Shown here: positions 5,973-12,993 of the stretch, piece by piece
How positions within the stretch are numbered: position 1 is the first letter of the stretch
How the letters are laid out: each line of letters begins with the position of its first letter
NCBI GenBank assembly: GCA_049976445.1
Contig: JBMFIF010000046.1
Coordinates: forward strand, 1-13,457
Reading direction: 5' to 3'
From: JAVZOV01 sp049976445
GTDB taxonomy: Archaea; Thermoproteota; Thermoprotei; Gearchaeales; WAQG01
DNA: 13,457 bases
The notes under the pieces: model-generated
Database searches by the model: none
Seen by the model: only the letters and a program-made list of their open reading frames with translations
What the model was told of the DNA's origin: nothing
Made by a program: the position numbers and the translations under genes

Positions 5973-7199
5973 TTAGAGGGATTGTATTTTTTGGATTAGT
6001 TGTTTTATGAGATTGCTCATTGTGAATTGTGTTGCTCTTTCTTTTGCGTTTTGTGAGAGCTTTTTCCATAGTTCTTTGTCTTCTACTAGCTTGATTATTG
6101 CATTTGCTGCTCCTTTTATATCGTTTGGGCCGTTGACGTGGATTCCATCTACATTATGTCTTACTACCCATGATTGTCCTCCTACTGCTGATGTTATTAC
6201 TGGTATTCCTGCATACATGAATTCAAGTTGTGTGAGTCCTAATGCTTCCATTTTGCTTAGTATGATGTTTGCATAGCTGGATCGAATTAATGAAGCTTTT
6301 TCTATGTCGTTTATTTCTCCTATGTATTTTAGATTTTTTAATTCTTTTTGCGCTTTTATTATGATTTCTGCTTGGTCAGCTGGGTGTCCGGCTATGACGA
6401 AGAATATATCGTTTCTATGAGAAAGTAGTTCGGCGACTTTTATTATTGCTGCGGGATTTTTTCTGTTCTCTAATGTTCCTATAAAAGTTATTAAATGTGT
6501 ATTTTTTGGTAATGAGAATTTTGTGTGTATGTCTATTTGTTGTGCTTTAAATGGTTCTTCGTCAATTCCTCCAGGGAATAGGAAGCATTTTTCTTGTTCT
6601 GCTCCCATTTGTACCATTTCTTCTATTTCTAGTGGTGTTGTACATAATAATAGGTCTGCTGCTTTAAAGATTAATGGGAATGCTGTTCTGTTCCATACTT
6701 CTCTGTACATTCTTTCTAATGGAGGATAATGTATTGGACTTGGTGGCTGGAAATGTGCCATGAATATGTACTTAATTTTTTTATTCCATAAACCTTCTTC
6801 TCTAAGCATTTCAGACCATATCTTAAATCTAGCTAATTCTTCAGGGCCATTCCAAAGGGTGCTGTGTGCTATGAAAGTGTCTATATCTAAGTCTTCTACA
6901 AGGTTTCTTAATATTGCTTGTGCGTCCCTGAACATAATTCTTCTAGGAGGCCATGTTGATGTTGATCCGTCTACTCTAATTATTGGTATGTTGAGATTAT
7001 ATTCATTCTCTTTTATTACATATCCTTTCTCACTTGTAATAATAGATTTATAGTATGGTACAAGTTTATTATCGTGGTAAGGACTTGTAATTAAATAAGC
7101 GTTAACACCTTGTTTTCTTAATTCTCTTGCCATTCTTAATGCTACTAATTCCTGTCCTTTTGTAAGACTTGTTTGATACATAACAACTCCGATGATCAT
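5973..7199 (-). CDS. GT4-type (GT-B fold) retaining glycosyltransferase
   Basis: This 408-aa protein is of GT-B fold. The N-terminal Rossmann domain begins MIIGVVMYQTSLTKGQELVA, with the glycine-containing acceptor loop near residue 15. The C-terminal donor domain has FIGTLENRKNP (239-249, with Arg/Lys contacting the nucleotide-sugar phosphates), VIAGHP (268-273) and the E-x7-E motif EALGLTQLE (Glu318 and Glu326). PGGIDEEPF (209-217) is the typical GT4 linker. No TM segment or signal is present, so it acts in the cytoplasm. The HAD phosphatase gene ends 3 nt upstream of its ATG and resembles trehalose-6-P phosphatase. The pair could make a sugar-phosphate glycoside and dephosphorylate it to a compatible solute. 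The donor and acceptor cannot be read from sequence, and a role in glycan or lipid glycosylation is possible. Confidence 0.85.
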   Translation of the reverse strand: MIIGVVMYQTSLTKGQELVALRMARELRKQGVNAYLITSPYHDNKLVPYYKSIITSEKGYVIKENEYNLNIPIIRVDGSTSTWPPRRIMFRDAQAILRNLVEDLDIDTFIAHSTLWNGPEELARFKIWSEMLREEGLWNKKIKYIFMAHFQPPSPIHYPPLERMYREVWNRTAFPLIFKAADLLLCTTPLEIEEMVQMGAEQEKCFLFPGGIDEEPFKAQQIDIHTKFSLPKNTHLITFIGTLENRKNPAAIIKVAELLSHRNDIFFVIAGHPADQAEIIIKAQKELKNLKYIGEINDIEKASLIRSSYANIILSKMEALGLTQLEFMYAGIPVITSAVGGQSWVVRHNVDGIHVNGPNDIKGAANAIIKLVEDKELWKKLSQNAKERATQFTMSNLIKQLIQKIQSL

Positions 7200-7202
7200 T
7201 TA

Positions 7203-7967
7203 TTACACCAGTTTAAAAACTGGTAATCTCTTTTCATCAAAAATCATATCAGATTCGATAAGTTTTGTGAACAAATTGGTTACATGATCAAATTTTACAA
7301 AAAACTTTGCTTTAAGTTTTTCTGGATCATTGTTTGAAATAACACCTATCGATATATCTGACACTTTAAATGCTGTATTATCAAGAGGACTATCCCCTAA
7401 ATATAATATTGGTCCTTCTATTCCTAAAAATTTTTTTATGAATTTTATTGCTTTTCCTTTATCAGGTTCATCAGGTATTATATCGATAAATGGTTCGTTG
7501 TAATTTATTATATGAAGGTTCATGTTTTGTGCTAGTGTTTTTAATTGTGAGACTAGGTAGGGAGTATGTTTGCATTGTCTCCAATCTATACTTAAACCGA
7601 TTATCATTTTATTCATAAGTCTCTTGGTCTCAATTTCTATGCATTGTAATTTTTCTTCTAGTTCTAAAATATATTTATAAAAATTTTTAACTGTATTAAA
7701 CTTGTTAAGAATTGTTTTTCTAACAAATGGTTTAGAATCTATTATTATTTCAAACCCTCCAACGCATCCATATATACGTGAGAATGGTATTCGTTGCTTT
7801 AAGAACCAGTAATCTTTCATGCTTATTATTCCAAATATAGTCTCTTTAGATAGTTGCGCTAAAATATTAAATAGTTGTTCATTGGGTCTGGATTCATTTC
7901 TAGATACGTTTATGGGAGCGAGCGTACCATCATAATCCGCTAGTATTGCTTTAATCTTTAGATTCAT
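7203..7967 (-). CDS. HAD-superfamily phosphatase, trehalose-6-phosphate phosphatase-like
   Basis: Read from ATG 7967 the 254-aa protein starts MNLKIKAILADYDGTLAPI, giving the HAD motif I DxDGT (nucleophile Asp11, acid/base Asp13). Motif II is GIISMKD (Ser49; the usual Gly-Arg after Ser is absent). Motif III is PDKGKAI (Lys170-Lys172). Motif IV is GDSPLDNTAF (Asp192, Asp196). The subclass IIB cap lies between motifs II and III (about 75-155), as in trehalose-phosphate and mannosylglycerate phosphatases. A TTG at 7985 would add six residues. ATG 7967 is preferred because motif I then starts at residue 7. It overlaps the upstream TM-protein gene by 17 nt and sits 3 nt before the glycosyltransferase, so co-translation is likely. 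Substrate assignment is tentative. Confidence 0.82.
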   Translation of the reverse strand: MNLKIKAILADYDGTLAPINVSRNESRPNEQLFNILAQLSKETIFGIISMKDYWFLKQRIPFSRIYGCVGGFEIIIDSKPFVRKTILNKFNTVKNFYKYILELEEKLQCIEIETKRLMNKMIIGLSIDWRQCKHTPYLVSQLKTLAQNMNLHIINYNEPFIDIIPDEPDKGKAIKFIKKFLGIEGPILYLGDSPLDNTAFKVSDISIGVISNNDPEKLKAKFFVKFDHVTNLFTKLIESDMIFDEKRLPVFKLV

Positions 7968-8661
7968 TTTTACCAGCCTTTTCAATAATGTTTTTTAAAC
8001 TTTCCAATATCCTATCTTTAAAGAATAGAGCAATCACAATACCTGCAGCGATACCGATAGCTATTGCAATTGCCCAAGCTACTGGTGTGATTATTATGTA
8101 GATAGCAGTAACATCAATGCCCATGTTTGATAGTGCCATTGCTATTACTATTAAATAAAGAAAAATTCTAATAACTTCTGAGGTGAAAATTATAATGGGA
8201 TCCTCGCTAACTTGTCCCTTTTTAATTGAATCAGCAAACCAATCAATTAATATTATGCCAATTATTAATATTAAGAGCCCTTTTATAAATGAAGGTAAAT
8301 AATTCATAACGGATACAGCACTGTTCTTTAATATTGGTATGTTAGGTATTGTTAATGCCATTAATAATGCCACTAAATATATTATCCACTTGATTAAACT
8401 TGCAACAAATGATCCTGCAGTATATCCAGATCGTAAAATAGCCCTTCCTAATGAGGTTTTTCTTAACATGCTGTCCCATCCAAATCTATCTACAATCCTA
8501 TTTGTAAAGAAGGCTACTACTCTACCTATAATCCAACCACTAACTAGTATTATTATCATGATAAGTAGTTCTATTCCAATTACTTGTAATGACTGGAAAA
8601 ACTCTTGTAAATTCATTATACTAGTAGTGGTTGCATTTGCAGCATTAATAAGTTGAATCAT
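7951..8661 (-). CDS. Multi-pass TM-helix protein of the MscS/CmpX-like type
   Basis: This 236-aa protein is almost entirely membrane embedded. TM segments lie at about 25-51, 85-105, 121-142, 160-181 and 186-214, with amphipathic loops such as GRVVAFFTNRIVDRFGWD. The repeated Gly-rich helix-plus-basic-loop units (GWIIGRVV, FIKGLLILIIGI) resemble the 'mechanosensitive channel TM helix' repeat (PF05552 type). There is no MscS cytoplasmic beta domain, so it is not a complete channel by itself. The start is ATG 8661 because a Shine-Dalgarno-like GAGGT lies 7-8 nt upstream; the GTG at 8664 is a less likely alternative. It heads an apparent operon with the HAD phosphatase (17-nt overlap) and glycosyltransferase, and a true MscS gene lies upstream. 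The role in osmotic adaptation is inferred. Confidence 0.78.
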   Translation of the reverse strand: MIQLINAANATTTSIMNLQEFFQSLQVIGIELLIMIIILVSGWIIGRVVAFFTNRIVDRFGWDSMLRKTSLGRAILRSGYTAGSFVASLIKWIIYLVALLMALTIPNIPILKNSAVSVMNYLPSFIKGLLILIIGIILIDWFADSIKKGQVSEDPIIIFTSEVIRIFLYLIVIAMALSNMGIDVTAIYIIITPVAWAIAIAIGIAAGIVIALFFKDRILESLKNIIEKAGKNESKD

Positions 8662-8731
8662 CACTTCTACCTCTACCTCTTTATAAATTGCTTAACTATT
8701 TAAAAATTTGTGATAAGGTAGGGATTTTTAT

Positions 8732-8875
8732 AGAAGAATGGCAAACTTCGACCTTCAGGGCGGAGTAAAACTTAAATACTCAAACACACTATACTCTACA
8801 GTAGCACCCATAAAGGGGTGTAATCCTCAAGACCTCAGGAAACCCTCGCCCTTCAAGGCGGGGAAGAGGTCAGAC
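8732..8875 (+). mobile_element. Solo IS200/IS605-derived palindromic element (PATE/MITE-like), no transposase
   Basis: This ~144-bp intergenic element has two IS605-type ends and no ORF. The left end is an imperfect hairpin (8746-8765, loop TTCA) followed by a TATA-like cttaaatac (8770-8778). A middle hairpin CACCC/GGGTG lies at 8805-8820. The right end is a nested structure: outer GACCTC (8831-8836) with GAGGTC (8866-8871), inner CCTCGCC (8844-8850) with GGCGGGG (8857-8863). Boundaries are inferred from comparison with the shorter copy at 12019-12061: the left arms match at 19 of 22 and the right arms at 25 of 28 positions. The right end stops 3 nt before the mscS stop codon on the other strand. 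Such transposase-less IS605 derivatives move in trans with TnpA. Confidence 0.65.
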
Positions 8876-8878
8876 ATC

Positions 8879-9769
8879 TTAACAGTATCCTGATTCTTTT
8901 AATTTTTTATGAATTTTCATTAATCTTTTTAAAGCCTCAGATTTTAAATCGGCGTGGTCTTGTCCTTTTGCATTCATTACAATCTTTACGAAATAATAAT
9001 CCTTATCGCTTTGTTCGTTTACTCTTATACTTAAAACAGGCATATCCTTAAGAGCTTCTTTGATTTGTGGTAAAACTATTTCAGGATCACATTTTATTGG
9101 AAATTCATACCTAACATTAAAAATGTAATCTTGTTCTTTCTCATACTCTACAACTTCAGAATCAGTAGCTAAAATAGTATTTGGAATTTTTATTGTTTGT
9201 TCTTCCTCTGTCAGTATTTTAGTGTAAAAAAGCCCTATTTCGAGTACGGTACCTATATATCCTGCATAAATTGAGTCAGGTGAAAAATATTTGTAGCCAG
9301 GTAAAAAAGCCCATTGAAAGGGGATATGCCATGTTAATATTCGCACTTGAGTGCCAGGTTTAATCATTCCTGTTATGAGCATAAGGAGACCGGAGAAAAA
9401 GTTGCTAAGAACAGGTTGAGCTGCTAAACCTATTATTAAACCACTAAATGTTGCACCAGCAAGTAAGACTTCCGGTATTGATCCTATATAGGAGATTGAT
9501 GCAGATATTGAAATAATATAACCAATTATCAGTATGATATTTCCTACGATTAAAGATTGTTCTTTAAGTTTCGTTTTAAGTATTTCAACACTTAATGAAG
9601 ATAGTTGACGTGTTATTATAATACCACCTATTAAAATGATTAATGCATAAGCATATTTAATATATTCGAAGTATTTAGGTTCTATTAATGATAATTCTTT
9701 TAATAGTGTAATGAATACTATTATAACTATTATTATACTCAATGTGGCAATGATCTTCATACCTTTCAT
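8879..9769 (-). CDS. Small-conductance mechanosensitive channel, MscS family
   Basis: This 296-aa protein has four probable TM segments (about 4-23, 41-59, 73-93 and 101-135). The last is the pore helix TM3, GATFSGLIIGLAAQPVLSNFFSGLLMLITG, with the Gly/Ala packing pattern and a Gln/Asn kink as in MscS. The following beta domain begins MIKPGTQVRI. It carries a 25-residue insertion (about 147-171, aromatic, WHIPFQWAFLPGYKYF) before GTVLEIGLFYTKI and the IPNTIL motif (VPNS in bacteria). The channel opens on membrane tension to release solutes. The start is ATG 9769 because GGTGA (9775-9779 complement) lies 5 nt before it; ATG 9781 in frame would place the SD inside the gene. It is transcribed in the same direction as the osmolyte-type operon downstream, but separated from it by the solo IS element. 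Confidence 0.9.
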   Translation of the reverse strand: MKGMKIIATLSIIIVIIVFITLLKELSLIEPKYFEYIKYAYALIILIGGIIITRQLSSLSVEILKTKLKEQSLIVGNIILIIGYIISISASISYIGSIPEVLLAGATFSGLIIGLAAQPVLSNFFSGLLMLITGMIKPGTQVRILTWHIPFQWAFLPGYKYFSPDSIYAGYIGTVLEIGLFYTKILTEEEQTIKIPNTILATDSEVVEYEKEQDYIFNVRYEFPIKCDPEIVLPQIKEALKDMPVLSIRVNEQSDKDYYFVKIVMNAKGQDHADLKSEALKRLMKIHKKLKESGYC

Positions 9770-9774
9770 TCTTT

Positions 9775-9779
9775 TCACC
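9775..9779 (-). promoter_or_regulatory. Shine-Dalgarno site deciding the mscS start
   Basis: The minus-strand GGTGA is complementary to the archaeal 16S tail and is spaced 5 nt from ATG 9769. This favours ATG 9769 over the in-frame ATG at 9781. Confidence 0.5.
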
Positions 9780-9835
9780 ATGAATTTTATGTTTTAGATA
9801 ATAATAAATTTTATGAAAATAGTCCATTTAATTTT

Positions 9836-9850
9836 ACTACTTAAAGTAGT
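9836..9850. promoter_or_regulatory. Palindrome upstream of mscS, possible operator
   Basis: The 15-nt sequence ACTACTTAAAGTAGT is perfectly self-complementary apart from its central base. It lies about 70 nt upstream of the mscS start, just beyond an A+T-rich segment (9800-9811) that could serve as TATA on the minus strand. The symmetry suggests binding of a dimeric regulator. The rest of the 334-nt gap 9770-10103 is very A+T-rich and shows no gene. A weak IS-end-like segment lies near 10001-10020. Confidence 0.35.
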
Positions 9851-10103
9851 GATAACTATTGATCAAAATTATTTTCTAACTTTTATGTTAAAAAATACTA
9901 ATAAAAAATCCTTTTTCAATTTCTGTTCGAAAAACCTGTTTAAGTTCAGATCTTATGAATTATTTTAGAGCAGGGAAGGAGCCGAAGTTATATTGACTAT
10001 TCTTCGCCTTAAAGTTGAGGTTTTTAGCTCTTTGTGATTAAAATATTTTATAGAATAACTTTAACTTATGTATTTTTACATTGTTCATAAGTTTTTAAGA
10101 AAT

Positions 10104-11372
10104 TTATTGTTTTTTAAGTTGTTCTACTATTTCTTTTGCTCTATCGAAGCGTACTTTTCCTTCTTTTACCATTATTTCGACGACTTTATCTACTATATCA
10201 GATGTCGCACCTGCCATTATTGCTATATTTCTTGCGTGTAATTTCATGTGCCCTCTTTGAATACCTTCTGTTACTAATGCTTTAAGTGCTGCTAAATTTT
10301 GTATAAGTCCTACCGCGGCCATAACTTCACCAAGTTCTGTGGCCGTTTTTACGCCAAGTATTTTTAGTGCTATTCTTGCAATAGGATGAGTTTTTACAGC
10401 TCCTCCTACTAATCCAACAGCCATTGGCATTTCTAATGTTCCTACTAAATCTCCATCTTCATTTTTTTCCCACGTTGTTAATGATGTGTAATGTCCATGA
10501 CGTGCGGCGTATGCATGTGCGCCTGCCTCTAATGCTCTATGATCTTGTGCTGTGGCTAATGCGACTGCTATTATTCCATTCATTATTCCTTTGTTATGGG
10601 TTGCTGCTCTGTATGGGTCTGCGGCTGCAAATGCCCATGCTTCAACTATTCCATCTACAACATCTTCTCCACCGATTTCGTTTTTATCGATGACAGTTCT
10701 AGCGCGAACTAATCTTTTATCGGCTAAGTTTGTTATGATTCTCAGATAAACCTTTCCACCTGCTAAATCTTCTATATATGGTGCAACGACTTCTGCCATA
10801 GTATTTACTGCATTAGCCCCCATTGCATCTCTCACATCAACTATTAGATGTGTGATTATCATGGGCCCTTTTATAGTATCTATTACGCGTACTTCGATAT
10901 CTTTTGCTCCGCCTCCCAAATTTACCAAGGTTGGATCCTGCTCGTTAGCGATTCTTATTAGATCATTTTTATGTTCAAGTATTTTCATTTTTGCCCCCCA
11001 TGGATCTTTTACATGTGTTAGTTGAATTTGACTCATCATTATGGGACCAGTGCTTGATGTGAATATTCCACCTTTAGCTCTAGCCCACTTTGCAGCATTG
11101 CTTGCAGCTGCGACTACTGATGGTTCTTCTATTACCATCGGTATTAGATAATCGCGCCCGTTTATTAAGAAGTTTACTGCAACTGAGAAAGGATATGCCA
11201 TAGTACCTATTACATTTTCTATCATTCTATCGGCTATTGATAAATCTAAATTTCCTACTTTTCTCAATAATTCAATCTCATCTTGTGTAAGTCCAGCAAA
11301 ATCAGCGACAATTTTTAATCGTTCATCTATTGATAATTTATAAAATCCGGGTATTCGTGATGTTTTACTCAT
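10104..11372 (-). CDS. Hydroxymethylglutaryl-CoA reductase, class II
   Basis: This 422-aa enzyme converts HMG-CoA to mevalonate, the committed step to archaeal isoprenoid lipids. It aligns by motif with the class II (Pseudomonas mevalonii/Archaeoglobus) type, not class I. Motifs are EEPSVVAAASNAAK (catalytic Glu83), DAMGANAVNTMAE (182-194), THNKGIMNG (Lys261), AQDHRALEAGAHAYA (Asp277) and QRGHMKLHARNIA (His375). Spacing of Lys, Asp and His is a constant six residues shorter than P. mevalonii numbering, so the active site is complete. The length is normal and there is no membrane anchor. It has its own promoter and a GGTGA site before ATG. Class II enzymes are often NADH-using and degradative in bacteria; in archaea that carry them the role is presumed biosynthetic, and class II genes are thought to have come by transfer. 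Confidence 0.95.
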   Translation of the reverse strand: MSKTSRIPGFYKLSIDERLKIVADFAGLTQDEIELLRKVGNLDLSIADRMIENVIGTMAYPFSVAVNFLINGRDYLIPMVIEEPSVVAAASNAAKWARAKGGIFTSSTGPIMMSQIQLTHVKDPWGAKMKILEHKNDLIRIANEQDPTLVNLGGGAKDIEVRVIDTIKGPMIITHLIVDVRDAMGANAVNTMAEVVAPYIEDLAGGKVYLRIITNLADKRLVRARTVIDKNEIGGEDVVDGIVEAWAFAAADPYRAATHNKGIMNGIIAVALATAQDHRALEAGAHAYAARHGHYTSLTTWEKNEDGDLVGTLEMPMAVGLVGGAVKTHPIARIALKILGVKTATELGEVMAAVGLIQNLAALKALVTEGIQRGHMKLHARNIAIMAGATSDIVDKVVEIMVKEGKVRFDRAKEIVEQLKKQ

Positions 11373-11378
11373 ATTTTG

Positions 11379-11383
11379 TCACC
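11379..11383 (-). promoter_or_regulatory. Shine-Dalgarno site of the HMG-CoA reductase gene
   Basis: Minus-strand GGTGA ends 6 nt before the ATG at 11372. It is one of the few clear SD sites in the window and fixes the start. Confidence 0.5.
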
Positions 11384-11405
11384 AACTATTCTTTCTGTTT
11401 AGATT

Positions 11406-11417
11406 CTTATATATTTG
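11406..11417 (-). promoter_or_regulatory. TATA box of the HMG-CoA reductase gene
   Basis: Minus-strand caaatatataag is centred about 40 nt before ATG 11372, which predicts a short leader of about 13 nt containing the GGTGA site. The HMGR gene is therefore probably transcribed separately from aIF2-beta, whose stop is about 100 nt further upstream. Confidence 0.5.
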
Positions 11418-11518
11418 TGTAAACAAAAATTAGCTTGTTCGTTTCGAATGAATTTGTATACGCTTAGGTATTATTTTAATGTTCTTTATAATATAATGTA
11501 GTTAGTTCTGAAGTATGA

Positions 11519-11941
11519 TTATATTTCTGGTACTGGACTTTCTGCTCCGCATGCAAGACATTTCATGTATATGATTTTCTTTTGCTTAATTAATACTGTA
11601 TCTGGTTTACCACATACTGGACATATTACATAACGTTTATAATATAAATTAATTACCGTGTTTATCTGCTCATTCTCAAATCTCCCAGTAAGTATTAGTC
11701 TCTCATTATCTATGTTTCCTCCGGCTCCTAATTCTTTATAGAGGAATTTGGCTAATTCTTCTGGCTTTCTGTTTAATTTCTCTGCAACATACTTAAAGTT
11801 TGTTATAATGGTTTTTGCTCCTTCATTGTACGAGGTAATTTTTGGTATTTCATATCTTGTGTATTTTTCTGGCTTAACACTTACACTACTGTATACTCGA
11901 TCTAGCATTTCATCATAATTATTTATGCTTAATTTTGACAT
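11519..11941 (-). CDS. Translation initiation factor aIF2 subunit beta
   Basis: This 140-aa protein matches archaeal aIF2-beta in length and layout. An N-terminal helix (YDEMLDRVYSSV) contacts the gamma subunit. The central alpha-beta domain contains TIITNFKYVAEKLNRKPEELAKFLYKELGAGGNID and RLILTGRFENEQINTVINLYYKRYV. A C-terminal zinc ribbon has Cys107, Cys110, Cys128 and Cys131 (CPVCGKPDT ... MKCLACGAE). With alpha and gamma it forms the heterotrimer that carries initiator Met-tRNA to the ribosome. The ATG at 11941 is close to a minus-strand agatatatcc element (about 11968-11977), consistent with a leaderless mRNA. It is a single-copy housekeeping gene and a good marker for an archaeal chromosome. 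Confidence 0.97.
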   Translation of the reverse strand: MSKLSINNYDEMLDRVYSSVSVKPEKYTRYEIPKITSYNEGAKTIITNFKYVAEKLNRKPEELAKFLYKELGAGGNIDNERLILTGRFENEQINTVINLYYKRYVICPVCGKPDTVLIKQKKIIYMKCLACGAESPVPEI

Positions 11942-12018
11942 AGTATACCATGTACTAAATTTTATTCATGGATATATCTTTTTGCTATGTATTATGAAAA
12001 ATACTATCCTTATTCTTA

Positions 12019-12061
12019 GTCTGACCTCTTCCCAGCCCTAAAGGGCGAAGTTTGTCCTTCT
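12019..12061 (-). repeat. Single-hairpin solo copy of the IS605-derived element
   Basis: This ~43-bp sequence contains GCCC-TAAA-GGGC (12035-12046) flanked by CTTC and GAAG arms. Read on the minus strand, its 5' flank matches the left arm of the 8732-8875 element (19/22) and its 3' flank, ending GAGGTCAGAC, matches the right arm (25/28). The interior of the larger copy is absent. It therefore looks like a deletion product joining left-end and right-end hairpins. It lies in the divergent promoter region of aIF2-beta and the 79-codon gene, and could affect their expression. Confidence 0.6.
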
Positions 12062-12126
12062 TTTATCATATTTATTAAATTCTGCTCAACAGTATATGTG
12101 ATTTTTAATGGTTTGCTAAAGAAAGG

Positions 12127-12136
12127 TATTTATTAT
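12127..12136 (+). promoter_or_regulatory. TATA box of the small gene at 12164
   Basis: The string tatttattat is centred at about 12131, which predicts transcription start near 12157. The mRNA would be leaderless or nearly so for the start at 12158 or 12164. Confidence 0.45.
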
Positions 12137-12163
12137 GGTCTATATTTTTATTCATGAGTGTTT

Positions 12164-12397
12164 ATGGTTAATGCTATGATCATTTCGTTTGAAGATAATG
12201 GTGTATTAGTGGTCCCATTAGAGACCATTGATGTTAAATCATTGGTTGGTAAGAGAGTTCGTTATCAGGATTATAAGAATCAAGTTTGGTGGGGTGTTAT
12301 AAAGAATGTTGTTAATGATGAGTATTTGTTAGTAGAATTTGATGGTAACCCTGAGGGTTTAGGCATTGGATTGGATTTAGAAATCGTTATGGATTGA
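12164..12397 (+). CDS. Small conserved-looking protein of unknown function, probably SH3-like beta barrel
   Basis: This 77-aa protein (79 aa if the GTG at 12158 is used) is not recognised. It has no Cys, no TM segment and no signal. Its second half reads as alternating short beta strands and tight turns: LVGKRVRYQDY, QVWWGVIKNVV, EYLLVEFDG, LGIGLDLEIVMD. This pattern resembles small SH3/Sm-like or KOW-type barrels, but that is pattern-level inference only. ATG 12164 is chosen from the TATA spacing; a further in-frame ATG lies at 12176. It ends with TGA 43 nt before the likely archease start on the same strand, so the two may be co-transcribed. A link to RNA processing would follow only from that neighbourhood. 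Confidence 0.65.
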   Translation: MVNAMIISFEDNGVLVVPLETIDVKSLVGKRVRYQDYKNQVWWGVIKNVVNDEYLLVEFDGNPEGLGIGLDLEIVMD

Positions 12398-12440
12398 TTG
12401 AATGAAAGTATTAATATTCGTGTTTTTATTAATACATGAA

Positions 12441-12863
12441 ATGGGCTTTAGGATACTTGATCATATTGCTGATGTAATGATTGAGTCATGGGGTAATACT
12501 CTAGAAGAGGCGTTCGAAGAATCAGCTAAAGCCATGTTTGATCAAATGGTTTACTTAGAAAAAGTTGATCAACTTATAGAGTATTCTATAGAGGTTACAG
12601 GTTATGATCTTGAAGAACTTTTGTACAATTGGCTTGAACAATTAATAGTAACTGTTGATGTGGAATTTTTAGTTTTTTCTAAATTTAAGGTAACAATCAC
12701 TGGTCATGAAGGGAATTATAAGCTAAATGCAATGTGCTGGGGTGAAAAGTACAAAAGAGAAAAACATGGATCAAAGGTTGTTGTGAAAGCTGTCACGTAT
12801 CATGAAATGAAAATAGAGAAACATAATGGATTATGGATAATTAGGTATATTCTTGATATCTAA
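12441..12863 (+). CDS. Archease (RtcB tRNA-ligase cofactor)
   Basis: Read from ATG 12441 the protein has 140 aa, the normal archease length, beginning MGFRILDHIADVMIESWG, which matches the family start (YLDHTADV). The metal-binding Asp of LDHIADV, the helix TLEEAFEESAKAMFDQM, the HGSKVVVKAVTYHEM block and the C-terminal ILDI are all present. The final Asp-Ile and the N-terminal Asp form the Ca2+ site in PH1536-type archeases. Archease speeds guanylylation and turnover of RtcB in tRNA splicing and RNA repair; rtcB itself is not in the window. An upstream in-frame ATG at 12402 would add a hydrophobic 13-residue extension (KVLIFVFLLIHE) that is not typical. A TATA-like tattaatatt near 12409-12417 supports the internal start. 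Confidence 0.93.
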   Translation: MGFRILDHIADVMIESWGNTLEEAFEESAKAMFDQMVYLEKVDQLIEYSIEVTGYDLEELLYNWLEQLIVTVDVEFLVFSKFKVTITGHEGNYKLNAMCWGEKYKREKHGSKVVVKAVTYHEMKIEKHNGLWIIRYILDI

Positions 12864-12993
12864 TTTTAAGGTTAACTATAAGTGACTGGTCTCTATTTTC
12901 AAAATAGTTATTTATGTCGAGAACGAATATTCTTGAGGTTTAGTTCTAACAAGGTTATTGTTATAACAGAACACCAACTTTACAACTAGAAAG

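Noticed and set aside
9961..10020. Segment with TTCGCCTTAAAGTTGAGG resembling an IS605 end
   Set aside because: Only the CTTCGCCTTA part matches the other ends, and the predicted stem has several mismatches. It may be a very old remnant, but it is not strong enough to annotate.
10424..10749. Plus-strand open frames opposite the HMG-CoA reductase gene
   Set aside because: They are shadows of the strongly supported minus-strand enzyme and have low-complexity, Leu/His-rich translations.
12402..12440. N-terminal extension of archease from ATG 12402
   Set aside because: The added KVLIFVFLLIHE is unlike the family, and the internal ATG at 12441 gives the standard length and start.
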